This document shows positions 45,193 to 56,090 of a DNA stretch of 64,000 nt, piece after piece. The stretch covers positions 3,662,821-3,726,820 of the forward strand of contig CM030931.1 of the NCBI GenBank assembly GCA_018136815.1, given 5' to 3'. A model generated the notes under the pieces. It had not been told where the DNA came from. It saw only the letters and a program-made list of their open reading frames with translations, and made no database searches. Made by a program: the position numbers and the translations under genes. The number at the start of each line of letters is the position of its first letter. The stretch's first letter is position 1. Origin of the DNA: Isochrysis galbana. Taxonomy: Eukaryota > Haptophyta > Isochrysidales > Isochrysidaceae.

Positions 45193-45559
45193 CCCCATAA
45201 CCATACCCCATGAGTCCTGAGCCTGAGTGCTGAGTGCTGAGTGCGATCGCTGCTATGGAAAGATGGAAGGCCAAGTTGGCCAAGCGTTGCACAAATAGCA
45301 AGTTGAAGGCATTTTTAATGGTGATTGGTCGTGGGGAAGAGGGAAGAGGTTTGAGGTTTACCCTGAAAAGTGAATTTTCTTTTTCTTTTGAAAATTCACT
45401 GTCACTGCTGACACTGAAATTTGAAATTTCAAAAATGAAAAATCTCGTGCCACGACTCGTGCTCTGAAATTTCAGGATTTGGATTTGTGGTCAGAGAAGG
45501 TGGCGGGCACGTCTCTGGAGGAGGTGGGGCCTTGGGCCCTTTTGGCGGGCCCGACGCAG
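45193..45559. other. Intergenic
   Basis: AT-richer DNA with a GAAAATTCA / TTTGAAATTTC imperfect inverted motif around 45370-45475. No gene seen. Confidence 0.35.
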
Positions 45560-46140
45560 GACGCGTCGACTTGGATTCTTCACCTGACGGATCCGAGGTT
45601 ACCACGATCTCGGATGGCGGATGGGAACGGAGGGGACGGAAGGGAAGCGGCGAGAGGCGCGGCGGAAGTTGGGGACGGGCTCATGACGGGCTCGCGGGCT
45701 GCCGACGAGAGGTGGCGCTGCGCCTCGGACTCTCTCGCGTGCGCGAGAGCGTGTTCTGGTACCGGCTCCTGCGGCAACCCCCGGCGCGCGTCTGCTCTGT
45801 GCAGTGGTGCACGGGCGGATGGGCGGCGGTGGACGTGGACGGCTTGACGACGGCGATGCGACGCGGCGCCCTGCCCTCTCTCCGTGAGCTGCACCTCGCT
45901 CGCCTCCTCCACCTCGCTCGCCTCCTCCACCTCGCTCGCCTCCTCCACCTCGCTCGCCTCCTCCACCTCGCTCGCCTCCTCCACCTCGCTCGCCTCCTCC
46001 ACCTCGCTCGTCGCCTCCACCTCGCTCGCCTCCTCACTCTCGTCGCTGCTCCTCGTTGCAGCGCTCCTCGTGGTTGCCTCCTTGGGCGCACTCGAGCGAC
46101 CAGGCGGAGAGACGATGCCCTTCGGACTCATCGAGGTATG
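45560..46140 (-). repeat. Family X body in minus orientation with an 18-bp coding-like minisatellite
   Basis: Minus-strand reading gives EPVMSPSPTSAAPLAASLPS and IRDRGNLGSV, matching 10488-10580. Upstream of this (45886-46040) are about eight copies of an 18-bp unit translating to SEVEEA. Open for 318 codons from about 46536 in a frame that is mostly low complexity. No known domain. Confidence 0.6.
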
Positions 46141-46597
46141 TGAGAGGGACGACGGTGGGGCAGGGGGAGAAGGGGGAGAAGGGGGGGGGGGGGGCGAGTG
46201 CAGACCGGGTGGGTGGAGGCTGTAGATGAGGACCAAGAGGACGATTACCTCTGGACACAGAGGGGGGGGGGGGGGGCGCGTGCACACTCTCCCTCCCCCT
46301 CCCCCCCCCCTTCCCGTATTTCGCCCTCTTCGCCGCGGGGCCAGCTTGAGGACCCTCGTGTGCAGGTCGTCCTCCACGCGTGTGGCCGCCCTTGCGCGCT
46401 TCGAACACGACGAGGAAGGGTGCACATCGCGCCGTGCCCATGCACGGCGTGCACCGATGTGATTAGCGAAGAAGCTTTGACGGCGTCTCTCTCTTATAAT
46501 TTTAACAAGATCTAATGTTAAACAACTACAATACAACTGTGGACATTTGATCGCTCAATTCGACTGATGTCCCACTATTGACGGAACGACACCTGAC
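46141..46597 (+). repeat. Family X 3' region with hairpin and tail
   Basis: CGCCGTGC-CCAT-GCACGGCG at 46431-46450, then a TTTGACGGCGTCTCT block as at 29156 and the tail 46539-46595. The tail is plus-oriented while the X body just left of it is minus-oriented. G runs at 46181-46194 and 46262-46275. Confidence 0.65.
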
Positions 46598-47148
46598 TAC
46601 CTACCACCACATGTCACTCACGCTCAAACACTAACCCCACTCTCCCTCACATTCACATTCACGTAGTATCTTCCCCTGCTCAAACGGGGAAAACACAGGG
46701 AAGGGAAAACAAGGAAGAGAAAGCCGAAAGGAGAGCGACGATGCGACGGGAGGGGAGCGACGATACGACGGGAGAGCCGATGCGACCGACAGTTACGAAG
46801 AAGGGTTAGTAGAAGTAAGGAGGGAATCTACAACACTTCCCGTGCACTGATGAAAACTAGGGCCAGGAAGTAGGCTAACCGCTGGGGAAAAACCCACGAC
46901 GGCGAACACCTGCGACGAGAACGAGGACGAGCTAGTGCGGGGGAGAACGAGGGCAAGGAGGGACCCGGGCGATCGCAAAGCACAAGGACCAGGCTTGCAG
47001 GCTTGGGACTCAGAATGCACGGGCTACAAGGAGGCGCAACCAGGCAAGGAGCGAGTAACGAGTTACGAGTAACGAGTTAACGAGTTGCGAGTAGAACGAC
47101 TAACGAGTAAAGTCAAAGGGCGCGAACGAGGTCGATCGCGAATGCGAC
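46598..47148 (-). mobile_element. Possible LTR-like sequence
   Basis: On the minus strand the sequence starting at 47148 is TGTCGCATTCGCGATCGACC, whose first 15 bases equal the LTR tip of 26919-28487, but the rest does not resemble that LTR. It has a run of CGAGTTACGAGTAA-type repeats at 47050-47105. The other end and any target duplication are not established. A fossil if real. Confidence 0.3.
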
Positions 47149-48560
47149 AGCTGCACATCAGGTTGGCGGCCATTAGGGGGGGGGGGGGGCTCGGAGCTGG
47201 GAGCGCCGGTATTTCCCGCGCCCGAGCTTGCAACTTGTACTAGTAAAACTGGTTGAATTGTAGCCTCTTGTCTTGTCATATGACACTACAGTATCAGTAT
47301 CAGGTCTAGATAGAGCAACTAATACTGAGATATCATATATGATATCATGTGTGACAGAACAACTAGGTACTAAACCACCGACTCTCCTCGCAGAACGGCT
47401 CTCTGGAGAGAGAAAGGCCGGCGGGAAGAATACAAAAAATACACGAGTGGTGGCACACAATGCACAATGCCAATGCGGTGGGAAGCAGCGAGGCAGCCAT
47501 TTGGCAGCTCCGGCAGTAAGGAGTTAAAGAGAGTTGGGGTAGTTTTGGACCGTCGGCGTCGAGAGCCACCGTGGCTAGGGTTCCCCTGCCCGCTCTGGAA
47601 TTGAGGGGGAGGCGCTGGATGAGGGGACGGGTAGCCCGGCAATATCTGCCAGGGCGCGCGCAGTTGGCGCCGTGGCGAGAAGACGGCGAGCTCGAGCCGA
47701 GGCGGCGCATCTCGAGGGGGGAGGGGTTGATGGGGGATGAGTTTCGAAGACCTCGGATGGGCGCCGGGAAGTTCCTGGATGAGTCTTCTTACCGTGTTTG
47801 GTGGGCAGTTCTCGACCTCGAACAGGAGATTGCACTTCCGAGTTGTTGGTGGCAGATCTCGCGGATATCCGGCACCCGAGCCTACTGTTCTCGCTGCATA
47901 CAACGAACCTCCCCGCCCTTACTATAAGTCTTTCCTCGCGCCCTCTAAGTTCCGGAGGTGCAACTTCTGTCGACCCGCCGAGTGGATCGCGGCATGATCT
48001 CGACCGGTATTGTTGTACTCTTCCACAGGCGGGGGCTGGCGGCCACCGAAACAGTGCCGAAGATTCGCACACATCTGAAGGATCAGAGCTCCCCTTGTCC
48101 TCGCGCGCGGAGGAGGAGCGGGAGATCTCTCCTCGTGTTCTCCCGCTGGCGAGGCGCCGTACAATCACCCGTTCTCACCCTTCAGCCTTCTCTCTTATAT
48201 ATTTCGCCCATTCACCCCTTCTCTCTTCACCCCTTCTCCCCTTCTCCCCTCTCACCCATCTCTCATCTCTCTCCACCCTTCAACCTTTCACTTTTCTACC
48301 CTTTTCCCTTCACCTCCTTTTCCTCTTCACCCCTTCTCTCTTCACCCCTTCACCCCCTCTCCCCTGCCGCCCTTCACCTCTCCTATCGACGCCGGTCTGG
48401 GCGGATCTCGAATCGAGATCGGCGGGAGAGCCACTTCAGCTCGCGGGAGATCGCGCGCAGGTCCCGCACGAGATCCCCCTCCATCCCGGTGGAGGCTGGG
48501 CGGCGGAGGTCCCCCCGCGGTGCGGTGGTGAGGAGGGGGGTCGACCCGCCTCCTGCCCCC

Positions 48561-48591
<31 letters not shown>

Positions 48592-48719
48592 ATCGCATCT
48601 CCTCGTAGCGTCCCAATCCCGTCATCTGCCTCATCGCCGCCACCGCCACTGTCACCTCCATCGCTACATTCACCGCCACATTCTGCGGTGCCGCTACCTC
48701 CACCTCCTGTGGCCGCTCG
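47149..48719. other. Long intergenic stretch before the F-box gene
   Basis: G run 47176-47189; an 18-bp perfect palindrome GATATCATATATGATATC at 47329-47346; CT/CA-rich tract 48170-48400; C run 48555-48577 followed by (CA)n to 48593. Several open frames here lack composition or motif support and I call none of them. Confidence 0.45.
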
Positions 48720-49232
48720 ATGAGCATTTGCGAGCGCTCCACCAGCCGCACCAAGGTGTGCCGGCTGAATGAGCTGCCGATCGAGCTGATTAGCCTCATC
48801 ATTCGCTTTCTCTCGTGCACTGACCTTGCGTGCCTCGTGCTCGCGCAATCGGCGGCACACGAGCAGGTGGCCACCATGCTCAGGGAAGGCGGGCTCGTCT
48901 CGAAGGCATCTAGCCCCCGGTTCGGCAGGGTCATCTGCGCGCTCGCCGTCCGATTGCGGCCCGTGCAGCTCGTACATCTCCTCACCGGACCATTTGTGCC
49001 TGATGACATGGCCTTGTGCGGCCGCGCAGTCGCACGCTGCCGCGCACGGCATGAGGGGACGCTTGATCTGCTCGCCCTGTTGGCGGCTCCAATTACGTAC
49101 ACAGTTGAAGGGCGCGACTCGCAGCGCCGGGCCGCATCAGGCCGCAACGAGACCAGGGTGATCCGCTTCGTCATGCTCGGGGATCACGTCATGTATGAGG
49201 TCAAGCTGCTCCTCGCCGACAAGAACACTTGA
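48720..49232 (+). CDS. Small F-box-like protein
   Basis: 170 residues. The segment RLNELPIELISLIIRFLSCT followed by DLACLVLAQSAAHEQVATML near residues 15-55 is an F-box: L-P-x-E-L-x-x-x-I near the start, then the hydrophobic helices that contact SKP1 in SCF ubiquitin ligases (family knowledge). A second half, PVQLVHLLTGPFVPDDMALC and VEGRDSQRRAASGRNETRVI, has no recognised repeat type. Start at the first ATG (48720), close to the F-box. Downstream exons cannot be excluded. Confidence 0.6.
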   Translation: MSICERSTSRTKVCRLNELPIELISLIIRFLSCTDLACLVLAQSAAHEQVATMLREGGLVSKASSPRFGRVICALAVRLRPVQLVHLLTGPFVPDDMALCGRAVARCRARHEGTLDLLALLAAPITYTVEGRDSQRRAASGRNETRVIRFVMLGDHVMYEVKLLLADKNT

Positions 49233-50061
49233 TCTACGCCGCCCGTACCGCCCCGATGCTTTCGCTTGGCCTTACCTACCACCATCGACCTCTTTGCCGA
49301 GCGGCTTCCATTGAAGTCCAGGCCGGCGCTGTGACCTGTCAGCCGCACGCTGTCTCGGCCGACAGAATTGCGCGAGCGTAAGTGGAACTTCGCCGAGCTC
49401 GCGCTCCCCATGCAAAACACCTACGGATACAAGCCCGACCTTGGCGTTCTGGCCGTGTCCGACCTTGGCGTTCTCTTTCTAGTCACCTATGGCTACTTTG
49501 TCGCCTCTCCACCACCATCACCGCTCACTTTTTTTCGCCATTTCTCCGGTCTTTCTTCGTTTGGGGCATCGACGGGGCCGCAGATTAGTTTTCTCACATG
49601 ATCTGAAGTCTTGTTTGGCCGCCAAATCGCCTCTGGTCCTTGGCTGCATGCTCAAGTGGTCTCGCAGCGCGGTTTTGCTTGTTTCCTGGTACGTGAGTAT
49701 ATTGCTGTTTCGACTGGCGGCTCTCATTCTACGTTGTCCGCGAGATATGTGAAACGCGTTATCTGATTGATTCGTGGTATGCAGACTGGCGGCTCTTTTG
49801 CGTCTGCGTGATGTAACGACTTGGCTGCATGCTCAAGTGGTCTCGCAGCGCGGTTTTGCTTGTTTCTTGGTACGTGAGTACATTGCTGTTTCGACTGGTG
49901 GGTCTCATTCTACATTGTTTGCGAGACATGTGATATGCGTGATATGTGATTGATTCGTGGTATGCAGACTGGCGGCTCTTTTGCGTCAGCGTGGCACGCA
50001 GACACACAGTATCACTACTACTAAAAAACTTCGGCTATAGTAAATCGATTCGCTGAGCCGA
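49233..50061. repeat. Spacer with a 181-bp tandem duplication
   Basis: Units begin at 49640 and 49821 (TTGGCTGCATGCTCAAGTGG) and run to about 50000, sharing TTTCGACTGG and GGTATGCAGACTGGCGGCTC. From 49233 to 49639 no gene is seen. Confidence 0.8.
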
Positions 50062-50209
50062 TGCCCGACATGCCGCTTTTGCGGCGTAGCCCCCGAAAGC
50101 TCCACCCATATAGCCTCATGTATCGCGACGGAGCCCATCTTCGAATTCATAGAAGGGCTACTAGGGATTACTCTTAGGCCGGGCTCTGAAATAGCCCAAC
50201 GTCTCTTTT
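50062..50209 (+). mobile_element. LINE-1 ORF2 fragment, zinc-knuckle region
   Basis: Plus-strand codons match ESSTHL..CIATEPIFEFIE and RPGSEIAQRLF of the LINE at 51450-57756. Both ends are cut. A relic of about 150 bp. Confidence 0.8.
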
Positions 50210-50751
50210 CACTGTGGCGGACTAGGGGGGAGGGAGGGGCAGCTACTCACGGGCGATTTATTTTTTCCGTTTGAGTGTGAGCAACGGGATTCACGGTGGC
50301 GGCCGTCGCCGCCAGAGGCCTTCCGAGCCTCCCAGAGGTGTGACGGCCATCGGACGCGGCTCCATGCCGCGATCAGGTGAGCTCCTTCCTCCAACACCCT
50401 TAGTGGGTGGCTTGGCGCGCTCCTCGATCCTCGACGTGCTCGCGCGGCCCACACCCTCACCAGCCCTACCTCGCACGCCTTGTGACTGGCGGAGTGGAGT
50501 GGCTGTGGCTGTGGATGTGGATTGGGACATTAAAGATTGTTGAGACAAGGGATGGGGCTCTCCAGGGGCGACCGTGCTCACGGAGGGCTGAGCACAGGGA
50601 GCACTGGGGCTGGAGGGAGGCATGGCACCGGCGGGAACACCGCTCACACAAGCCTGGGGCGACGGTGGTCGAGAGAGCTCGCCCAGAGCCCCAGGGAGTG
50701 CGGCCATGGGCGCACCTCGGCATCGCTCACGTGAACTTCATTGTCTTGCAG
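50210..50751. other. Region upstream of the CXC exon
   Basis: GC-rich, open in several frames, without a domain I know. Ends with TTGTCTTGCAG, a good 3' splice site, at 50741-50751. May contain an upstream exon of the CXC gene. Confidence 0.35.
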
Positions 50752-51204
50752 AACTATCAGACCTTGCTCGCTCGAGCCGGCCACGAACTTGACCCGGAGC
50801 TGGCTGCCTTTGGTACGCTGCCTGCACGCTTGTTTCGCATGGTGGGCTTGCGGCCAACGGAGCAGCAGGAAGAGACATGGGAGCGCGAGTTGAAGACGCG
50901 CTCGCGGCTGAGCCTTTACCGACGCACGGTGAAGTACAGGAAGAAGCGTGCAAAGCAGAAGGCCAGCCTGTCGCGCAAGCGGCGTGCCGACAAGGCACCG
51001 TCGGATGCAACCTACAAGGACAAGGCGAGTGATGACGTCGCTGAGGTCGGCGAGGATGAGGTTGATGCAGACGCACAACCAAGCAAGCGGCGGCGAAGGG
51101 ACAAAGGGCAGCCAGCTTGTTGCACGTGCGGACCTTCGTCGATGTGTGCGACGCGTGCGTGCCCATGCTTCACAGCCGCCCTGCCTTGCGGTGGGGATGG
51201 ATGA
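50752..51204 (+). pseudogene. CXC zinc-cluster exon, gene fragment
   Basis: The exon after the acceptor at 50751 reads NYQTLLARAGHELDPELAAF, a coiled basic region (RTVKYRKKRAKQKASLSRKR), an acidic stretch, a likely nuclear signal SKRRRRDK, and a terminal cysteine cluster CCTCGPSSMCATRACPCFTA with a further PCG. That spacing is of the tesmin/MSL2 CXC type, which binds zinc and DNA. A second half of the cluster is missing. Another frame just downstream (MDEREAVVSEWKNLLALPSR, 51199 on) could be the next exon, but family Z DNA starts at 51327. Host gene cut by a repeat, or part of an unrecognised transposon; I cannot tell. Confidence 0.45.
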
Positions 51205-51326
51205 GCGAGAGGCAGTTGTAAGCGAGTGGAAAAATCTCCTCGCCCTGCCTTCACGCGATCTGGCCGCCCTTTACCGCGACTCCGACGAGCATGAGCTCAT
51301 CCATACCATTTTGAAGAGCAACCTCT

Positions 51327-51449
51327 GGGCGGAGCTCCGCTCCGCCCACCCCCTTCTCCGCGCTCTCTCTCCCCTCTCCTGCGGCACGCGCGATGGCGCG
51401 CCTGCGGCAGGCCTGCAGCTGCCCATTGGCGACCCTGGAGGCTCATGGA
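51327..51449 (+). repeat. Family Z repeat, left half
   Basis: Starts with the hairpin GGGCGGAGCTCCGCTCCGCCC (8-bp stem) minus any flank and matches 22090-22205. It stops at GACCCTGGAGGCTCATGGA (51431-51449), which is the LINE target duplication; the right half resumes at 57757. Confidence 0.85.
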
Positions 51450-51751
51450 AAAAAAAAATCTTCTTAAAAATTCCCGCTACATGCGCGGCGTGAGGCAGCG
51501 TGCTATTGAACCTCCCTACTACCCAACCTTAACCCCTATCAACTCCCTTCCCCTTCCCCAGTTCCCTCTTTAGCGGAGAAGCCGGTTCCAGGGAGGCCGT
51601 GCGCGCTGCTTCGGCCGGGAGTCGGAGAGAAGGGGGCGGGAGACTGTGGCTTCTCTTGTGTTCCTACTTTTATCGGATTACCCCCCTTGGAGTCCGTATG
51701 ATCCCGCCTTGGTCTCCGCCAGGTTTATTGCTAGTAAGTATGTTGTCCATC

Positions 51752-54700
51752 CTAAGTGATGTTTCGTATATCCAATTCTCTCGCCGCCTGCGAGAGGTCC
51801 TCCGATGCTACAAGGTTGAAATCTTTATCCACCGTGTAAAGGGGGCTTATCATCTTCTTTATATGCTTATTACTCGGGGCGTGTAGCCCCATCTTCTCCC
51901 GTTGCCCCTTAAGTCTTTGGAAGAAACCGGTTTTCGCCGTTGCTAATAGGTGGTATCTAGTGAGAATTGCCCTAAGGATCGATCTTGCAGACCTACCATC
52001 CGCGTTGCCATATTGAATGTTATAGAAGTCCGTAAGGATGTACCTCCACGCCAGGATACCTAAGTATCCCGAGGAGGGGTGAGGCCTGTCCACTTGGTAG
52101 CAAAAAAGACGCTGGGCTACTTCTGAGCCCGGCCTAAGATTAATCCCTATAAGACCCTCTATGAATTCGAAGACGGGCTCCGTCGCGATGCATACGGCCA
52201 AGTGCGTGGAGCTTTCGGGGGCAATACCACAGAAGCGGCATGTCGGGTCGTCCGCGAATCTGTTCGCCGTGGCTATTCTCCTATACAGGATGTGTTTGAA
52301 GTGCATGTACGAGTCCCTCGGAGTCAGAAAGTTGTATTTGTACAGCTGCGATATTTGCTTCCATTTTCCTGCGAGGGCCGGTAGTCTCTTTTCCCATCTT
52401 AATGTGGATTTCTGCTTCTTCGTTTTCCTCATCGCGAGGAACGCCTTAGTGAGCGCCTTAACATTGATGTCTTCTAGCGTTATGCGGTTACGAGCGTCTT
52501 TAAGCGTGTATTCTTGCGGAATCGGGTACGCCGTCTCGGCAGGGCCATCGTATGCTCGTCCCCATTTCAACGGAGTGTATAGCTCGTCCGGTACTGACCG
52601 CGGGTTGACCCGCTCGTGGATATGAGGCTCTCCCATGACATTTAGCTTCACTACGTGATAGTCGCCATCCCGGCGTAGATAGTAGTTATGTTCTTTGTCC
52701 ACTAGCATTTCGCCTAGGTCGTGTGCGTCCGGATCCTCCTGGGGGGCTAACTCGTGCTCTTCCGGGGCCGGGGGGGGAGCTACCACTTTCTTTTTCAAAA
52801 GATCTATATAGTTAGTGGTGGCTTCAGCTACTCTTAATCTCACCCATTCTGCTATTTTCACCCACGACTTCAGAAAGGGGCCTGTCGATAAAAAAATTGC
52901 CTCTATGACGTATCCAACGTTCTCCGCGTGGTAGGTATGCCGCGCACTCTTCCACAGTGTACAAGTCCCCCGTGTCCGAGTTAATGGTGTTGTGAACGAC
53001 AACCGTCTGCAAAGATTCCCACTTGGCTCTATGCGAGTGATGTAAAGCAGGTGCTTTATGAAAGCAGTTATGCCATATCGGGGAGCCCAGGGTCCCTTCC
53101 CTCGTGTTAGTTTCCCTGCATAGCTTGATCCGTCTGAAGTTATCGAGCGCTTGCTTCCAGAAGGCTGGGAGCGTGTTGTTGCCACAGATGCTGGCTGAGA
53201 GGCTCTTCGCGTCGACCTTCGAGAAGACCGCGGCTCTACCCAGTGGAGTGCGGCTGAACCATTGGTCCAGGACCGTCTTCCAGTCCGCCGTGGACGGGTT
53301 TAGATACCGGATGATCCATATCGCTTGAAGCGCTCGCGTGTGCTCGGCCATCGGGAGCAGTCCGATCCCCAGAAGGGGCCCGTTCTCGCTTGTCCCCACT
53401 CTCGGGTATGTCGGAAGGGTTATCCACCTTCTTCCTCCTTGCGTGGAGCCTAATTCGTCCGCCTGTAGTCGGGGAGTCCTGTCCCACAATATCGTCTGTA
53501 CATCCGAGTCGATCGCCTCCATGAACCATGTCGGTGGAGTGATAGTGGATAGCCAGTATCTCGGGGTCCCGTAAATGATAAAGTTAACCAGCAGCGTTCT
53601 CCCGTGGATCGAGAGGTTTTGAAGCCCTTTCCACGCCGCAAGTTTCTTCTTGAGCTTAGCGTAGAGCTTTTCCCAGAAAGAGTCATTCTCGGGCCCCTCC
53701 CAGAAGGGCACTCCTAAGATCGTGGCGTACTCTCCTCCGCCTAGCGTTTTGAGGTAGGCTAGCTCATCGGGAACCCGCGCTCCAAAGAGCGATCCCATGC
53801 GTATTAGTACACTCTTCCGTTTGTTTACCCTAGCCCCGGTGGCGTTCCCATACGTGTCAAGAACCTCCATCGCCCTTTCCAAGGACTCGAAGGAGTTTGC
53901 TAGAATTTGCGTGTCGTCCGCAAACTGCGAGAGTCTTAACTCCCTAGGCCCTATCTTGACTCCCTTCATTTCGGGGTCGGCGTTGATCAAGCGGGTTAGG
54001 CCCTCTGCCACTAAAAGAAATGCCAGAGGCGATAGCGGGCACCCTTGGGGCATACCGCAATGGATCGTGAAGGGATTGCTCCGCTTCCCGTTAGCCTTGA
54101 TCCATCGGGTCGGGAGTGCGTCAACGTTCGTTAATAGTGCTAACCATCTAGAGTACCCGGGGCCGAAGCCCAAGGCTTGTATCGCCTTATGATAATAATC
54201 CCAGCTAACTCTGTCGAAAGCTTTTTCCCAGTCTATCGCCAGGGCTAGGCCTTCCTCTTCCGTGTCCTCTAGGTATGCTTGTACTAGCTTCAATAGATGG
54301 GTAGCTTCGCCTATCATCCGCCTTGGCACAAAACCTACTTGCTCCTTTGAGATAATCGTGTGTATCGTCCTTTTGAGTCTATTTGCTAGTACTTTGGCGA
54401 GGATTTTGTAATCCGTTTGGAGCAGCGTGATAGGTCTATAATTCCTCGGGTCCCTAGCGTCCCCATTCTTATATAGCAGCGCTATGTCCCCCGAGCATGT
54501 GTCCTCCGGTAACGCTCCTCTCCGGTATGCTTCTTGGTACATTTCCATTAGGCGCGGGGCTACAAGTTCCTCGAAACTTTGGTAGAATTCCATCGGTATG
54601 CCATCCGGCCCCGCGGACTTGCCTTTCGCCATTTGACGTATCGCCCTGATGATCTCGGAGCTGCCTATAGGCTTGTCCAAGAAGGATCTGTGACTCTCCG

Positions 54701-56090
54701 GTATCTGCCGCCGCCTCAGCGCGTGGAGAAGGGGCTCCGCATTTTGCGACGTCTTCTCACTGAATAGCCATACATAATAGCTCCGTAACGAAGCCAGAAT
54801 GGCGGTATCCCTTGTAGCGATATTTTCCTCATCCAAGGTTGGTTGCGGGCTATCCCATTTCACTCCGGCGTACAGCGCCGGGATGTCTCCGTTGGCGTGC
54901 CTAGGTGTGAATCTTCTGAAAAACTGCTTGGTCACCATTTCTTCCGCCCTTATGATGTTTTCCGCTAGAGTCGGTGCTGGTGAGAATGTAAGTCTTTTCT
55001 CGACTACTTTGCGATTCAGAGTAGCTATGGCCTCCGGCCGTGCCATTTCGGGTGTTGCCGCCATCTGGGCCTTTCTGGCTTCTACCACAGCGTCTATCTC
55101 CGCTTGGGCGTACGATCTCCGTCTACGAAGCTCCACCGCCTTAGCGAGTAGAATCGAGGACGCTTTTCCTTTGGTTTCCGTCCACACCTTGATCTTGTCT
55201 CTAGCGTCCTCTCCCGGGGGGGATGGATACTGGCTCCTCCAGAGGAGGTTTATTATCTCGCGTGCCTCCGGGTCGTCTAGCACCTCCTGCGGTATCTTGG
55301 CCTCGATCTCAGTCGCTCGTCTGGGAGAGGCAATCGCAAAGGTTGCCACCACCGGGTGGTGGTCTGATGCCGCCATGCCCGTGAAAAGTCTTAAATCTAT
55401 ATACGCCTTGTGCCACTTCCACGTGGAGTAATATTCCGCGGCGTATATACGGTCTATTCTAGTGAAGGTCTGATGACCGCACCTCGTGTATTGATCTCTA
55501 AGGCCGGGGTCGACCAATGTCTGGACATCGGTAAGCCCTCGTGATGCTATCGCCCTTGCTAGGGCTCTGCCTCCCGAATTCGTGTACGGGGCCGCCCCCG
55601 GGTTAGACCTAGTATCTCTAGTGACGTTTTCTACGCAATTAAAATCGCCCGCTAGTATAGTGTGCGGAAGTATGTCCGCCGCCGCGTGCAGTATTTTTAT
55701 TTCGTCCCTACGTTTAGTAGGTTGCGCGTTAAGGTATACTGAAGAGAAAGTTATCGTTTCATGTCCCATTTTAGCTTTAACTATTATCATCCTCCCCGGG
55801 ATAACTACCGACCAAGATTCTACTACTACGTCGCCTCTGTCCTTTCTGATGGCTATCGCCACTCCGCTCCCAGGGTCGCCCCTAGTCGCGGGAGATTGAA
55901 ACCAGTCCCAACCCAGGGACCGGGCCAAACCTTGCACCCTAAGGTGCCACCCATCGCTGTAATGGTGTAGTTCTTGCGCGTAAAGAACATGTATCCCTCC
56001 TAATTTCGCTTGAGCTAGCGTAGACGCTAGTTTATGTTTAGCTCCATTCATATTGTATGTCGCAATCTTTAGATCGTTACTATTCACCAT
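51752..56090 (-). CDS. LINE-1 ORF2, endonuclease and reverse transcriptase, one frameshift
   Basis: First frame 56090-52824, 1088 codons: APE endonuclease (IATYNMNGA near residue 9, AQELHH, LAGDFNCVEN, SDHHPVVATF near 240), then RT with KGKSAGPDGIPMEFYQ, NYRPITLLQTDYKILAKVL, GFVPRRM, LALAIDWEKAFDRVSW, GMPQGCPLSPLAFLL and the catalytic FADD in RLSQFADDTQIL. The C-terminal part continues in another frame to 51752: TPRDSYMHFKHILYRRIATA, the CCHC knuckle CRFCGIAPESSTHLAVC, LAWRYILTDFYNIQYG. The switch lies at about 52880-52900, next to a run of seven A, so it may be a single-base indel or sequencing error. Intact otherwise. Confidence 0.93.

Noticed and set aside
47149-48719. Protein genes in the long open frames at 47575-48772
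   Set aside because: Frames overlap on both strands, are Ser/Pro/Arg-rich and lack any domain or convincing splice pattern; only the F-box ORF at 48720 has motif support.
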